Positions 32,181 through 41,243 of a DNA stretch of 64,000 bases are shown here, piece by piece. Position numbers and translations under genes: made by a program. Below the pieces are notes generated by a model that saw only the letters and a program-made list of their open reading frames with translations, did no database searches and was not told the DNA's origin. The stretch's first letter is position 1. The number at the start of each line of letters is the position of its first letter. Source of the stretch: Ruminococcus sp. GTDB lineage: Bacteria; Bacillota; Clostridia; Oscillospirales; Ruminococcaceae. The DNA is taken from contig JAFXNC010000045.1 in the NCBI GenBank assembly GCA_017529875.1, positions 1 to 64,000 of the forward strand. Direction: 5' to 3'.

Positions 32181-33173
32181 ATGAAAATATCCGAGGTCTG
32201 CGAAAAGACAGGTCTGACAAAGCGGACGGTGAGGTTTTATATTGAAAAGGGTCTGCTCTCGCCGGAAACGGAGTATAAGAACGGTAAGGATTTCAGAGAG
32301 TTCAGCGAGGCTGACGTCCGGCTGCTGAAGGCAATATCGGTGCTGAGGGGACTGGATATCTCGGTAGATGATATCGGCAGGCTGATCGGCAGGGAGGTCT
32401 CCGCCGGACAGCTTATCGAAAAATACCGCACCGACAGCAGAACCCAATTGCTGGACAGGGAGAGGATATTTAACATTCTTTCAGAGGTCAGACCCGACGA
32501 GCCTGATGATATCTATTCGTTCTCGGAGGCAGTAGAGAAGCTTGGTTCCGAAAGCCGCAGCTCTCACAAGGACTCGGAGCCGGATTTTTCTGTCCTCGAA
32601 GACTTGACCGCCGACGAGAAGCGGCAGGCATTTGAACGCTTCCATAACGAACTTGTAAAGAAGAATGCTGTCTCGGACTATAAGGCGAAGGTGCTAAAGC
32701 GTATCCTGATATTGCTTGCAGCCGCTGCGGCGGTATTTCTGGTCGTCTGCGGGCTTTCGTGGATACCCAAAAGTATAGAGGTCACGGTGAGGGGCTATAC
32801 TTACAGCGAAGAGACCGGAATGAAATATGAGGATACGCTGACTGTCAAGGGAAAAATATATCAGCCGCTGTTTTTCATGCACACGTTTTCAGGGGAGGTC
32901 TCGCTTGAAAATACTCCCGAGCTGAATTATACTGTATCCAGGCGGGTAATGCTTCGATCGAGCGAAGATAATTATTCACAGAGCATTGACGAGCCTTACG
33001 TAAAAGTCTATTCCGATTCGGTATGGTATTACCTTAGTATCACTGACCCTGATAAGCCGAATACCACAATGATGATCGAGGGCTTCAATCCGGGACAGAA
33101 GATGTCATATGTCTGCAAGACCTGGGATGAAAACTATGATTTGATCTATGACTATGTTTTTGAAGAAAACTGA
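32181..33173 (+). CDS. Membrane-anchored MerR-family regulator
   Basis: A 330-residue protein. Residues 1-70 are a MerR winged helix (MKISEVCEKTGLTKRTVRFY, then FSEADVRLLKAI). A coil of about 100 residues leads to one membrane helix (about 172-194) and an extracytoplasmic domain of about 135 residues (from IEVTVRGYTYSEET). MerR proteins normally carry short cytosolic effector domains, so a trans-membrane sensor is unusual. ATG 32181 follows GAGGTGAT. The promoter with 19-bp spacer suggests it controls itself; no adjacent target operon is evident. Confidence 0.85.
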   Translation: MKISEVCEKTGLTKRTVRFYIEKGLLSPETEYKNGKDFREFSEADVRLLKAISVLRGLDISVDDIGRLIGREVSAGQLIEKYRTDSRTQLLDRERIFNILSEVRPDEPDDIYSFSEAVEKLGSESRSSHKDSEPDFSVLEDLTADEKRQAFERFHNELVKKNAVSDYKAKVLKRILILLAAAAAVFLVVCGLSWIPKSIEVTVRGYTYSEETGMKYEDTLTVKGKIYQPLFFMHTFSGEVSLENTPELNYTVSRRVMLRSSEDNYSQSIDEPYVKVYSDSVWYYLSITDPDKPNTTMMIEGFNPGQKMSYVCKTWDENYDLIYDYVFEEN

Positions 33174-33181
33174 AAAACCGC

Positions 33182-33210
33182 TTGCAATATCCGGCGATTT
33201 GCTGTATAAT
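33182..33210 (+). promoter_or_regulatory. SigA-type promoter for ahcY
   Basis: TTGCAA (33182-33187), 17-bp spacer, TATAAT (33205-33210), 36 bases before the gene. Confidence 0.75.
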
Positions 33211-33246
33211 AGAAAGCACAGTGATCACCATGAAAGGAAGATAGCC

Positions 33247-34491
33247 ATGAGCATAATCAGAGACCCCTCCCTCTGGGAGAGCGGCAAGAGAAAAATAGAC
33301 TGGGTGCGGGGCAATATGTGCCTGCTGCGGAGCATCGAGGAGGATTTTCAGCGGGAGAAGCCCTTCGCGGGCGTCAGGGTGGCGCTGTCTATCCACCTGG
33401 AGGCCAAGACCGCATACCTGTGTAAAGTCCTGGCGGCGGGCGGCGCGGAAATGTACATCACCGGCAGCAACCCCCTCTCAACTCAGGACGATATCGCGGC
33501 GGCGCTGGTACACGACGGGCTCAACGTCTTCGCCTGGCACGGCGCCACAGCCGAGGAATACGACAGCCACATCAGCGAGGTCATCAAGGCTGCGCCGAAT
33601 ATCATAATCGATGACGGCGGCGACCTGGTGAACATGATCCACAACCACTACCCGGAGCTCATCCCCAACGTCATCGGCGGCTGCGAGGAGACCACCACAG
33701 GCATCATCCGCCTCATCAACATGGACAAGGCCGGGGAGCTGAAATTCCCCATGATGCTGGTCAACAACGCCCGGTGCAAGTACCTGTTCGACAACCGTTA
33801 CGGCACCGGTCAGTCCGTCTGGGACGGCATCAACCGCACCACCAACCTGATCGTGGCAGGCAAGAACGTTGTGGTCGCCGGCTACGGCTGGTGCGGAAAG
33901 GGCGTGGCTATGCGGGCAAAGGGCTTCGGCGCTTCTGTCATCATCACCGAGGTGGATCCGGTCAAGGCTCTCGAAGCGCGTATGGACGGCTTCCGCGTAA
34001 TGAAAATGGAGGAGGCCGCCAAGCTGGGCGACCTGTTCATCACCGTCACCGGCTGCAAGGACGTCATCACCGAGAAGTCCTTCTTCAACATGAAGGACGG
34101 CGCTATCCTCTGCAACGCCGGGCACTTCGACTGCGAGGTTGACGTGGCAGGGCTCAAAAAGCTGGCCGTGGAGACCAAGCTCGCCCGGAACAACATCGAC
34201 GGCTACAAGCTCCCCAACGGCAACTGGCTCTATGTCATCGGCGAGGGCAGACTGGTGAACCTTGCCGCAGGCGACGGACACCCCGCCGAGATCATGGATA
34301 TGTCCTTTGCGATACAGGCGCTTTCCGCGGCCTATCTCGTGAAGAACAAGGACAAGCTCACTTCAAAGATCAACACCGTCCCCGACGAGATCGACAAGGA
34401 GGTCGCAGAGCGCAAGCTGCGTTTCTGGGGCGTTGAAATAGATCATCTCACCGACGAGCAGGAGAGATATCTCAACAGCTGGCAGGTATAA
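33247..34491 (+). CDS. ahcY: Adenosylhomocysteinase
   Basis: A 414-residue NAD-dependent S-adenosylhomocysteine hydrolase, giving adenosine and homocysteine. Substrate and NAD motifs: LSIHLEAKTAYL, GGCEETTTGIIRL, GTGQSVWDGINRTTN, NVVVAGYGWCGKGVAMRAKG, GHFDCEVD and the C-terminal LVNLAAGDGHPAEIMD. It is the short form lacking the insert of some bacterial and plant enzymes. Many Firmicutes instead use MTAN/LuxS, so its presence is notable. ATG 33247 follows GAAAGGAAG; it is monocistronic with a strong terminator. Confidence 0.95.
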   Translation: MSIIRDPSLWESGKRKIDWVRGNMCLLRSIEEDFQREKPFAGVRVALSIHLEAKTAYLCKVLAAGGAEMYITGSNPLSTQDDIAAALVHDGLNVFAWHGATAEEYDSHISEVIKAAPNIIIDDGGDLVNMIHNHYPELIPNVIGGCEETTTGIIRLINMDKAGELKFPMMLVNNARCKYLFDNRYGTGQSVWDGINRTTNLIVAGKNVVVAGYGWCGKGVAMRAKGFGASVIITEVDPVKALEARMDGFRVMKMEEAAKLGDLFITVTGCKDVITEKSFFNMKDGAILCNAGHFDCEVDVAGLKKLAVETKLARNNIDGYKLPNGNWLYVIGEGRLVNLAAGDGHPAEIMDMSFAIQALSAAYLVKNKDKLTSKINTVPDEIDKEVAERKLRFWGVEIDHLTDEQERYLNSWQV

Positions 34492-34505
34492 GCAATAGAA
34501 ATAAT

Positions 34506-34543
34506 CGCCCGGTTCCGTTTGCGCGGAACCGGGCGTTCGTTAT
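34506..34543. terminator. Strong terminator between ahcY and ispD
   Basis: A perfect 12-bp stem CGCCCGGTTCCG (34506-34517) / CGGAACCGGGCG (34524-34535), loop TTTGCG, followed by TTCGTTATT. The genes are convergent. Confidence 0.88.
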
Positions 34544-35250
34544 TACTGCGTATCAAGTATTGCCTCTGCTATGGTCAGGTCAAAGGGGGTGGTGATCTTG
34601 ATGTTGGACACGCTCCCACGGACTATGTGCACCGGGATGCCTGCCGCAGTGAAGATGCCGCAGACGTCGGTGAGCCGGGATTTTTGCTCATCAGAGAGCT
34701 TGGAGTATGCGGAGAGCATTTCCGTAATAACAAAGCTCTGGGGGGTCTGGGCGTGGTAGAGCTTTGAGCGGTCAGGGGTATCTGTCACCGACTGACCGTC
34801 CCCCGACATGAGTATGGTATCGGTGGCGGGTACGGCGGTGGTGCATACAGTGTGCTCACGGGCACAGGCGATGTTCTCGGCAATGATCTCGCCGTCAGCA
34901 AAGGGTCTTACCCCGTCATGGGTCAGCAGTATATCCTCCGGGGAGATGCCCCTGTCCCGCTCTATGGCGGAGATGATGTTGAACACCGAGGCGTTCCTGT
35001 CCGCGCCCCCCTCAATGAACCTGAGCCTGTCAAGCTCGTCGGCTTGAAACGTCTTCCCGGCAAGCTCCTCGGTATACCCCAGCCACTCCGGGTGGACGGC
35101 GGTATAGACGGTGCCGATCTCCGGGCTTTCGAGAAAGCGCCTCAGCGTATGAAACAGGATAGGGCAGCCTTTAAGCTCTATGAACTGCTTTGGCCTGTCC
35201 GCGCCCATGCGGGAGCCTGTGCCGCCCGCGACTATGCCTGCATAGATCAT
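34543..35250 (-). CDS. IspD/TarI-family cytidylyltransferase
   Basis: A 235-residue CTP-dependent nucleotidyltransferase. It shows AGIVAGGTGSRMGADRPKQF, GGADRNASVFN, LTHDGVRPF and NIKITTPFDLTIAEAI. IspD makes CDP-methylerythritol in the MEP isoprenoid route; TarI makes CDP-ribitol for teichoic acids. The two share these motifs. No tar gene is near and the genus-level pathway needs IspD, so I lean to IspD, but the opening MIYAGIVAGG also fits TarI. AAAGGAG precedes the ATG, with a terminator just upstream of it. Confidence 0.82.
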   Translation of the reverse strand: MIYAGIVAGGTGSRMGADRPKQFIELKGCPILFHTLRRFLESPEIGTVYTAVHPEWLGYTEELAGKTFQADELDRLRFIEGGADRNASVFNIISAIERDRGISPEDILLTHDGVRPFADGEIIAENIACAREHTVCTTAVPATDTILMSGDGQSVTDTPDRSKLYHAQTPQSFVITEMLSAYSKLSDEQKSRLTDVCGIFTAAGIPVHIVRGSVSNIKITTPFDLTIAEAILDTQ

Positions 35251-35263
35251 GTTAAGCTCCTTT

Positions 35264-35293
35264 AAAAAGACAGGGCGGTGTCTGCCGCCCTGT
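35264..35293 (-). terminator. Terminator between PRPP synthetase gene and ispD
   Basis: On the minus strand ACAGGGCGG (35293-35285) pairs with CCGCCCTGT (35278-35270), loop of six, followed by CTTTTTA. It ends 13 bases before the ispD start, overlapping its ribosome-site region, so ispD should rely on read-through or a promoter I cannot see. Confidence 0.78.
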
Positions 35294-35298
35294 TGTGT

Positions 35299-36453
35299 TT
35301 ATTTGTTCTTTCTGTTTTTCTCCAGCAGAGCTTCGATCTTCTTGTGAGGGTCGAGGATCTTGGAGATCGACATATCGTGGTTGAGGGACTCGATGAAGTA
35401 GGCTATGTACTTGGCGCAGTCAACCTCGTGGAACCAGGGTCTCTGGAGCAGCTCGGGAGTGCGGTAGGTGAGGTTGGTGCCGAATACGCCGTCGATGATT
35501 CCGTCGGCATAGGCCTTGTCAAAGGTGTCGAGGCCGTTGGTGAAGATAGCGTAGGTGGCGTAGGCGAAGATACGCTTTGCGTTGCGCTTTTTCAGCTCAA
35601 CTGCGATATCCAGCATGGATTCGCCGGAGGAAATGATATCGTCGGCGATGAACACGTCCTTGCCTGCAACGTCGTTGCCCAGATACTCATGTGCTACGAT
35701 GGGGTTTCTGCCGTTTACGATAACGGAGTAGTCGCGCCTCTTGTAGAACATACCCAGCTCAACGCCCAGCACCGAGGCATAGTACATATTCCTGTTGATA
35801 GCGCCCTCGTCGGGGGACACGATCATGAAATGCTCCTTGTCGGTGTTCAGGTCTTCGATGCTCTTGAACATGGCCTTGAGCACCTGATAGGAGGGGATGA
35901 TGTTGTCGAAGCCCATGAGGGGAACGGCGTTCTGCACACGGGGATCGTGTGCGTCGAAGGTCAGGATGTTCTCAACGCCCATAGCCTCCAGCTCCTGGAG
36001 CGCAACTGCGCAGTCGAGGGATTCGCGGTAGCTTCTTCTGTGCTGTCTGCCGCCGTAGAGAGAGGGCATGATGACGTTGATCCTGTAAGCCTTGCCGCTG
36101 GCGGCCTGGATGATCCTTTTGAGATCCTGGAAATGGTCATCGGGGGACATGGCATTTTCCTTGCCGTAGTAGTTGTAGGTACAGCTGTAATTCCCGCAGT
36201 CAACGAGGATGAACAGGTCACAGCCGCGGATGGTGGACTTGATAAGCCCCTTGCCGTCGCCGGAGGAAAACCTCGGGCAGTCAGTCTCGATAAGATAGGT
36301 GTCCTTGGGCTCGCCGTGGTCGCTGTTGAACATTACGAGGTAGCTGTTGATCTTGTCTCCAAGCTCCCTGATGCCGTTCATTGCGATTACCCCCAGCGGA
36401 GCAACGATGCTCTTTGAGCCGAAAATGTCGTTCTGCTTGTTAGAATTTTCCAT
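35299..36453 (-). CDS. Ribose-phosphate pyrophosphokinase, long divergent form
   Basis: A 384-residue PRPP synthetase. The PRPP-binding loop VFIADDIISSGESML is clear, as are MPSLYGGRQHRRSYRES (in place of the usual YARQDRK motif), FDAHDPRVQNAV and VSPDEGAINRNMYYA. It exceeds the standard 310-320 residues by about 65, with an N-terminal extension and inserts, a form seen in Clostridia. It supplies PRPP for purines, pyrimidines, His, Trp and NAD. GGAGGGTG precedes the ATG; a consensus-like promoter lies upstream. Confidence 0.9.
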   Translation of the reverse strand: MENSNKQNDIFGSKSIVAPLGVIAMNGIRELGDKINSYLVMFNSDHGEPKDTYLIETDCPRFSSGDGKGLIKSTIRGCDLFILVDCGNYSCTYNYYGKENAMSPDDHFQDLKRIIQAASGKAYRINVIMPSLYGGRQHRRSYRESLDCAVALQELEAMGVENILTFDAHDPRVQNAVPLMGFDNIIPSYQVLKAMFKSIEDLNTDKEHFMIVSPDEGAINRNMYYASVLGVELGMFYKRRDYSVIVNGRNPIVAHEYLGNDVAGKDVFIADDIISSGESMLDIAVELKKRNAKRIFAYATYAIFTNGLDTFDKAYADGIIDGVFGTNLTYRTPELLQRPWFHEVDCAKYIAYFIESLNHDMSISKILDPHKKIEALLEKNRKNK

Positions 36454-36487
36454 ACCGCACCCTCCAGATATACAATTTTATGATATT

Positions 36488-36516
36488 ATTATACCTTATT
36501 CTCCTGCGGTTGACAA
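36488..36516 (-). promoter_or_regulatory. SigA-type promoter for PRPP synthetase
   Basis: On the minus strand TTGTCA (36516-36511), 17-bp spacer, TATAAT (36493-36488). The 288-bp intergenic region holds this and the divergent murD promoter, with nothing else recognised. Confidence 0.78.
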
Positions 36517-36658
36517 TAGAGTTTACTGTTTTTTCAGATATTTCATACTTTTTCACAAAATTTCCCCCACTTGTGTTTTACTTTTTAACACCCGACTGTC
36601 AAGCTTTATGACAGCACACGGCATCACACCGAATTTACAGGTTTTTTTGAAAAATCAC

Positions 36659-36687
36659 TTGCCTTTTCAACTGAAATGGTATATAAT
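36659..36687 (+). promoter_or_regulatory. SigA-type promoter for murD
   Basis: TTGCCT (36659-36664), 17-bp spacer, TATAAT (36682-36687), 55 bases before murD. Confidence 0.75.
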
Positions 36688-36741
36688 AAAATAGATTGAG
36701 TATGCATACATCCAAGAAATTATCACAAGGAGCGAAAGCAA

Positions 36742-38133
36742 ATGTCAAAAATACAGCGCTATTTCAATATGCTCAAGGACAAGAGGATAGCATTCATCGG
36801 TACGGGAGTGAGCCATAACGACCTTATCAGGCTTTTCCTCTCCAAGGGGCTCAAAGTCGTCATCTGCGACAAAAAGGACGAGGAGCATTTCGACCCGGAG
36901 CTTTTTGAGGACTTCACCCTCAGGGGAGCGGAGTTTGCTCTCGGCGAGGGCTATCTCGACGAGATCATGAACTGCGATATCGTCTTCCGCACCCCCGGTA
37001 TGTACTACAACAATGAAAAGCTCGCCGAAGCCCGCAGGCGGGGAGTGGTCATCACCTCGGAGATGGAGACCTTCTTCGATCTCTGCCCCTGCAAGACCTA
37101 CGGCATAACCGGCTCCGACGGCAAGACCACCACCACTACTCTGGTAAGCGAGTTCCTCAAAGCCGAGGGCAAGCGGGTACATCTGGGCGGCAACATCGGC
37201 AAGGCGCTGCTGCCTTTGGTGGAGACTATCTCCGAGAGCGACGCCGCAGTTGTGGAGCTTTCCAGCTTCCAGCTCATCTCCATGCGGGAATCTCCCGACG
37301 TGGCGGGCATCACCAACATCAGACCCAACCACCTCAACGTCCACAAGGACATGAACGAATACATCGAGTCCAAGTGCAACCTGCTCTATCATCAGAACGC
37401 CTATTCGAGGGCTGTTCTCAGCCTCGACGACGAGACCACCAGGAACCTTGCTCCTGTTGTCCGGGGCAGACTGGCATATTTCAGCATAAAGCAGAAGCCG
37501 GAGAACGGCTCCTTCCTCCGGGAGGACGGTATGCTCTGCTACAACGAATACGGCAAGGTCACCGAGTACGTCCACATGAAGGACATCAAGATCCCCGGTA
37601 TGCACAACGTGGAGGACTACCTGACCGCCATCGCCATGACCTACGGCGAGGTCTCTGTTGAGACCGTCGTTAAGGTGGCAAAGGAGTTCGGCGGAGTCGA
37701 GCACAGGATCGAGTTTGTCCGTGAGCTTGACGGCGTGAAGTACTACAACAACTCCATAGCCTCCAGCCCCACAAGAGTGCTGGCCTGTCTTGCAGCCTTC
37801 GATCAGAAGCAGATACTCATTCAGGGCGGTTCCGACAAGGGCATATCCTTCGAGCCCATGGCTGACGAGATCTGCCGCAAGGCGAAAGTCCTGATACTCA
37901 TGGGCGAGACCGCTCAGAAGATCGAGGACGCTGTCAGGGCATCTGAGCTGTTCGCAGCCAGCGGCCTGCGCATCGTCAGGGTGAAGAACATGGAGGAGGC
38001 CGTCCGTGCAGCTTACGACAGCGGCGAGCCCGGAGACATTGTTACTCTCTCACCCGCCTGTGCAAGCTTCGATATGTACAGGATGTTCGAGGACAGGGGC
38101 AGGCATTTCAAGCAGTGCGTAATGGCCCTCTGA
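36742..38133 (+). CDS. murD: UDP-N-acetylmuramoyl-L-alanine--D-glutamate ligase
   Basis: A 463-residue cytoplasmic ligase that adds D-Glu to UDP-MurNAc-L-Ala. ATP loop ITGSDGKTTTTTL (G124-T129 core), VELSSFQLISM, TNIRPNHLNVHKDMNEY, GVEHRIEFV and YYNNSIASSPTRVLA are the MurD pattern; the SDGKTTT variant of GTNGKST is common in Clostridia. AAGGAG precedes the ATG. It is separate from the usual mra/mur cluster. GNAT and PLP-lyase genes follow within 40 and 26 bases. Confidence 0.95.
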   Translation: MSKIQRYFNMLKDKRIAFIGTGVSHNDLIRLFLSKGLKVVICDKKDEEHFDPELFEDFTLRGAEFALGEGYLDEIMNCDIVFRTPGMYYNNEKLAEARRRGVVITSEMETFFDLCPCKTYGITGSDGKTTTTTLVSEFLKAEGKRVHLGGNIGKALLPLVETISESDAAVVELSSFQLISMRESPDVAGITNIRPNHLNVHKDMNEYIESKCNLLYHQNAYSRAVLSLDDETTRNLAPVVRGRLAYFSIKQKPENGSFLREDGMLCYNEYGKVTEYVHMKDIKIPGMHNVEDYLTAIAMTYGEVSVETVVKVAKEFGGVEHRIEFVRELDGVKYYNNSIASSPTRVLACLAAFDQKQILIQGGSDKGISFEPMADEICRKAKVLILMGETAQKIEDAVRASELFAASGLRIVRVKNMEEAVRAAYDSGEPGDIVTLSPACASFDMYRMFEDRGRHFKQCVMAL

Positions 38134-38172
38134 GCCCCATAGAAATATTCCCCCGGAACGGAGGATGTGTAA

Positions 38173-38958
38173 ATGATATATCAGACAAAAGACATCGACC
38201 TTGACCTGATTTCCCGGCTGAAGGATAACAATTACAGCCGGAGGATAAAGTCCCATTTCCTGGCGTACGACACCAAGTATGACTTCCTGCGGTTCTTCTT
38301 CATCGAGGACAAGGGCGAGAAACTGGGTATGTTCTCGGAGTTCAACAGCGCTTTGATGATCTCGACCTTTGAAGGCAAGGAGCTCTCGGAGGAAATGCTG
38401 GAGGAGCTTTCCGGCTTTGTCAGGATGCTCAAGCCCTTTTCAGTGGAGCTGGAAAGAAAGTACGGCGACAGGCTGGCGGTGCTTCTCGACGACGAGTATC
38501 GCAGCGAGAAACGCACCGAGTTCAACTATGCTCCCACAGGCAAGCTGCCGAAGCTGGAAGTGGATGAGACCCCCAGGCTCGACGATGTCTACAAGATACT
38601 TGCCCGGTGCTTTCCGAGGCTGGAGGACAGCTACGAGATCTGGCTCACCGATACCTCCCACCGCATCAGGCGGGGACTTTCACAGTCCTTTCTTATGGGG
38701 GATTACACCACCGCCACCATACAGTACATCATCGACAAGGTGGCACTGGTAGGGCAGGTGGGCACTGTCCCGGAGGAACGGGGCAAGATGCACGCCCGCA
38801 CCCTGCTTTACTGGATAGGCGAACGGCTTTGGCAGCAGGGCATAGCGGTAAAGCTTTTTGCCAGACCCCACCGGGTCAGCTATTACGACGAGATAGGCTT
38901 CAAGGCCATGGGCATTGATACCGTGCTGGAACGGCGCGACGAGAAGCCCAGCCACTGA
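38173..38958 (+). CDS. GNAT-family acetyltransferase with N-terminal extension
   Basis: A 261-residue protein whose last 90 residues look like a GNAT fold: VALVGQVGTVPEERGKMHAR is the acetyl-CoA loop, LLYWIGERLWQQGIAVKLFA the following helix-strand, and YYDEIGFKAMG the typical ending. The first 150 residues form a separate domain without a pattern I know. The substrate is unknown. Its position between murD and the PLP-lyase gene does not reveal it. The ATG follows GGAGGATG. Confidence 0.78.
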   Translation: MIYQTKDIDLDLISRLKDNNYSRRIKSHFLAYDTKYDFLRFFFIEDKGEKLGMFSEFNSALMISTFEGKELSEEMLEELSGFVRMLKPFSVELERKYGDRLAVLLDDEYRSEKRTEFNYAPTGKLPKLEVDETPRLDDVYKILARCFPRLEDSYEIWLTDTSHRIRRGLSQSFLMGDYTTATIQYIIDKVALVGQVGTVPEERGKMHARTLLYWIGERLWQQGIAVKLFARPHRVSYYDEIGFKAMGIDTVLERRDEKPSH

Positions 38959-38983
38959 GCATAATACAGAGGAGAGACTTTAT

Positions 38984-40252
38984 TTGGATAGCTTTTTCAA
39001 CACAGATAAGCGCATCACCGAGCTGGCCCGCAAGGCCGAGGAGGAGTGCTGTGAGCAGTTTCGTGAGATAGACAGCATAGCCGAATACAACGGACAGAAG
39101 GTCCTTGCGGCTTTCATAAACAACAAGGTCAGCGAGAGCTGTCTCAAAGGCACCACCGGCTACGGCTACGGCGACATAGGCCGGGATACCCTTGATAAGG
39201 TCTTCGCGGAGGCCTTCGGAGCCGAGGACGCTGTGGTGAGACACAACTTCGTCAACGGCACCCACGCCCTTTCTACGGCGCTTTTCGGAGTGCTCCGCAC
39301 CGGAGACACCATGCTCTCCGCTGCCGGCAGACCCTATGACACTATGGAGGAGATAATCGGCCTACGGGGGGAGCCGGGCAAGGGCTCACTCAAAGACTTC
39401 GGCATCGGCTACATCCAGGCCGACCTGATAAACGACAGAGATCCCGACTACGGCGAGATCACAAAACTTGCAGCGCAGGCTAAGATCGTGTACATCCAGC
39501 GTTCCCGGGGGTATTCCCTGAGGCCATCCTTCGATGTGGAGACCGTGGGCAGGATGATCGAGGCCGCTAAAAAGGGCAACAGCGATATCATCGCGGTGGT
39601 TGACAACTGCTACGGCGAGTTCGTGGAACGGGTGGAGCCTACTGCCGTGGGCGCCGACCTGATAATAGGCTCCCTAATCAAGAACCCCGGCGGCGGTATC
39701 GCCTCCACCGGCGGCTACATCGCCGGACGGGCAGACCTTGTCGAGAAGTGCGCCGACAGGCTCACCTGCATCGGCATGGGCAAGGAAGTGGGCTGCTCCC
39801 TGGGACAGAGCCGGGAGATGTTTTTGGGCTTTTTCCTGGCTCCGCAGACCGTTTCGGCTGCGCTCAAAACCTCGGTGTTCGCCTGCCGGCTCTTTGAAAA
39901 GCTGGGTTTCAAGACCCTGCCGGAGAGCTGCGAGCGCAGAACGGATATAATCGCCTCGGTGCTGCTTGAAAACGAGCAGAACCTCACAGCCTTCTGTCAG
40001 GGCATACAGAAGGGCTCCCCGGTGGACAGCTACGCCGTCCCGGAGGCCTGGGATATGCCCGGCTACGACAGCAAGGTCATCATGGCTGCGGGTGCATTCA
40101 CTATGGGAGCCTCTATCGAGCTCTCCGCCGATGCACCCATAAGACCGCCCTTTGCGGTATGGCTCCAGGGCGGCATCACCTACCCCAGCGGCAAGACGGG
40201 CGTTATGCTGGCCGCACAGGAAATGCTTAACAAAGGACTAATAAAACTCTGA
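38984..40252 (+). CDS. Methionine gamma-lyase-family PLP protein (aluminium-resistance family)
   Basis: A 422-residue fold-type I PLP protein. The family is annotated as methionine gamma-lyase-like or 'aluminium resistance'. Marks are GYGYGDIGRDTLD, VRHNFVNGTHALSTALFG, VVDNCYGEFVE, and the PLP lysine K233 in GSLIKNPGGGIASTGGY. A role in sulfur amino-acid breakdown is inferred from the fold. TTG 38984 lies after GAGGAGAG and directly opens the family N-terminus LDSFFNTD. It commonly lies near hfq/miaB or hprK in Clostridia. Confidence 0.88.
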   Translation: MDSFFNTDKRITELARKAEEECCEQFREIDSIAEYNGQKVLAAFINNKVSESCLKGTTGYGYGDIGRDTLDKVFAEAFGAEDAVVRHNFVNGTHALSTALFGVLRTGDTMLSAAGRPYDTMEEIIGLRGEPGKGSLKDFGIGYIQADLINDRDPDYGEITKLAAQAKIVYIQRSRGYSLRPSFDVETVGRMIEAAKKGNSDIIAVVDNCYGEFVERVEPTAVGADLIIGSLIKNPGGGIASTGGYIAGRADLVEKCADRLTCIGMGKEVGCSLGQSREMFLGFFLAPQTVSAALKTSVFACRLFEKLGFKTLPESCERRTDIIASVLLENEQNLTAFCQGIQKGSPVDSYAVPEAWDMPGYDSKVIMAAGAFTMGASIELSADAPIRPPFAVWLQGGITYPSGKTGVMLAAQEMLNKGLIKL

Positions 40253-40270
40253 CCGAAAGGAAGTATCAGT

Positions 40271-41227
40271 ATGCCGGAAATCTTTACCGCCTCGATCGCA
40301 GAAATAGCCGATAGGCTGAAACTCGAGATCATCTATGCTCCCAAGGACATCAACGAGCTGTACGTCGCCGATAACGACTGCAACCGTCCCGGCTTGCAGC
40401 TTATGGGCTTTTATGAGTATTTCAACGCAGAGCGCATACAGATCTGCGGAAACATGGAATTTGCATACCTTGCCTCCCTTGACGAGGATGTGAGAGCCGA
40501 GCGCATCGACGCGCTTTTCGCCACCAAGATACCTCTTTTCGTGGTGGCAAGAGGTCATGAGATCTATCCCGAGATGATCGAGATAGCCAAGAAATACGAG
40601 GTGCCTGTGGCACGCACCCAGGAGAGCACCACCGAGTTCATAGCCGCACTTATCGGTTTCCTCAGCGTCAAGCTTGCTCCCAGGATCACCCGCCACGGCG
40701 TGCTCATCGAGATCTACGGCGAGGGCGTGCTGATCGTGGGCGAGAGCGGCGTAGGTAAGTCCGAGACCGCTATCGAGCTGGTAAAGCGCGGACACAGACT
40801 TGTGGCCGACGACGCCGTTGAGATCAGAAAGACCTCCAGCGTGACCCTCGTGGGCTCGTCGCCGGACAATATCAGGCACTTTCTTGAACTGCGCGGCATA
40901 GGCATCATAAACACCAGAAGGCTTTTCGGTATGGGCGCCGTTAAAGTATCCGAGAAAATCGACCTGATAATCGAGCTGGAGCCCTGGGACAGCAACAAGA
41001 TCTACGACCGCATGGGCGTTGACAATGAGTACACCACTATCCTCGGCGTCAAGATACCCAGCCTTACAATTCCCATCAAGCCCGGACGTAACCTGGCAGT
41101 CATCCTCGAGGTAGCCGCCATGAACAACCGTCAGAAGAAGATGGGCTACAACGCAGCGAAAGAACTGCTGAATAACCTGGGTCTTGAAATGGATATGAAG
41201 GACACCGTCAAGAACTGGGATATCTGA
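40271..41227 (+). CDS. hprK: HPr kinase/phosphorylase
   Basis: A 318-residue bifunctional enzyme that phosphorylates HPr at Ser46 and removes it, setting carbon catabolite repression through CcpA. The Walker A loop is GESGVGKSE (G157-S164), followed by RGHRLVADDAVEI and the family signature LELRGIGIINTRRLFG. Length is typical (about 310). GAAAGGAAG precedes the ATG. It begins a compact run hprK-PHP-murB-rapZ-whiA-dnaE with gaps of 4 to 22 bases. Confidence 0.96.
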   Translation: MPEIFTASIAEIADRLKLEIIYAPKDINELYVADNDCNRPGLQLMGFYEYFNAERIQICGNMEFAYLASLDEDVRAERIDALFATKIPLFVVARGHEIYPEMIEIAKKYEVPVARTQESTTEFIAALIGFLSVKLAPRITRHGVLIEIYGEGVLIVGESGVGKSETAIELVKRGHRLVADDAVEIRKTSSVTLVGSSPDNIRHFLELRGIGIINTRRLFGMGAVKVSEKIDLIIELEPWDSNKIYDRMGVDNEYTTILGVKIPSLTIPIKPGRNLAVILEVAAMNNRQKKMGYNAAKELLNNLGLEMDMKDTVKNWDI

Positions 41228-41243
41228 TCTTTGGAGTTTTGAT

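Noticed and set aside
35278-36417. 379-codon plus-strand frame opposite the PRPP synthetase gene
   Set aside because: It is the antisense shadow of a gene with clear motifs and has no domain pattern itself.
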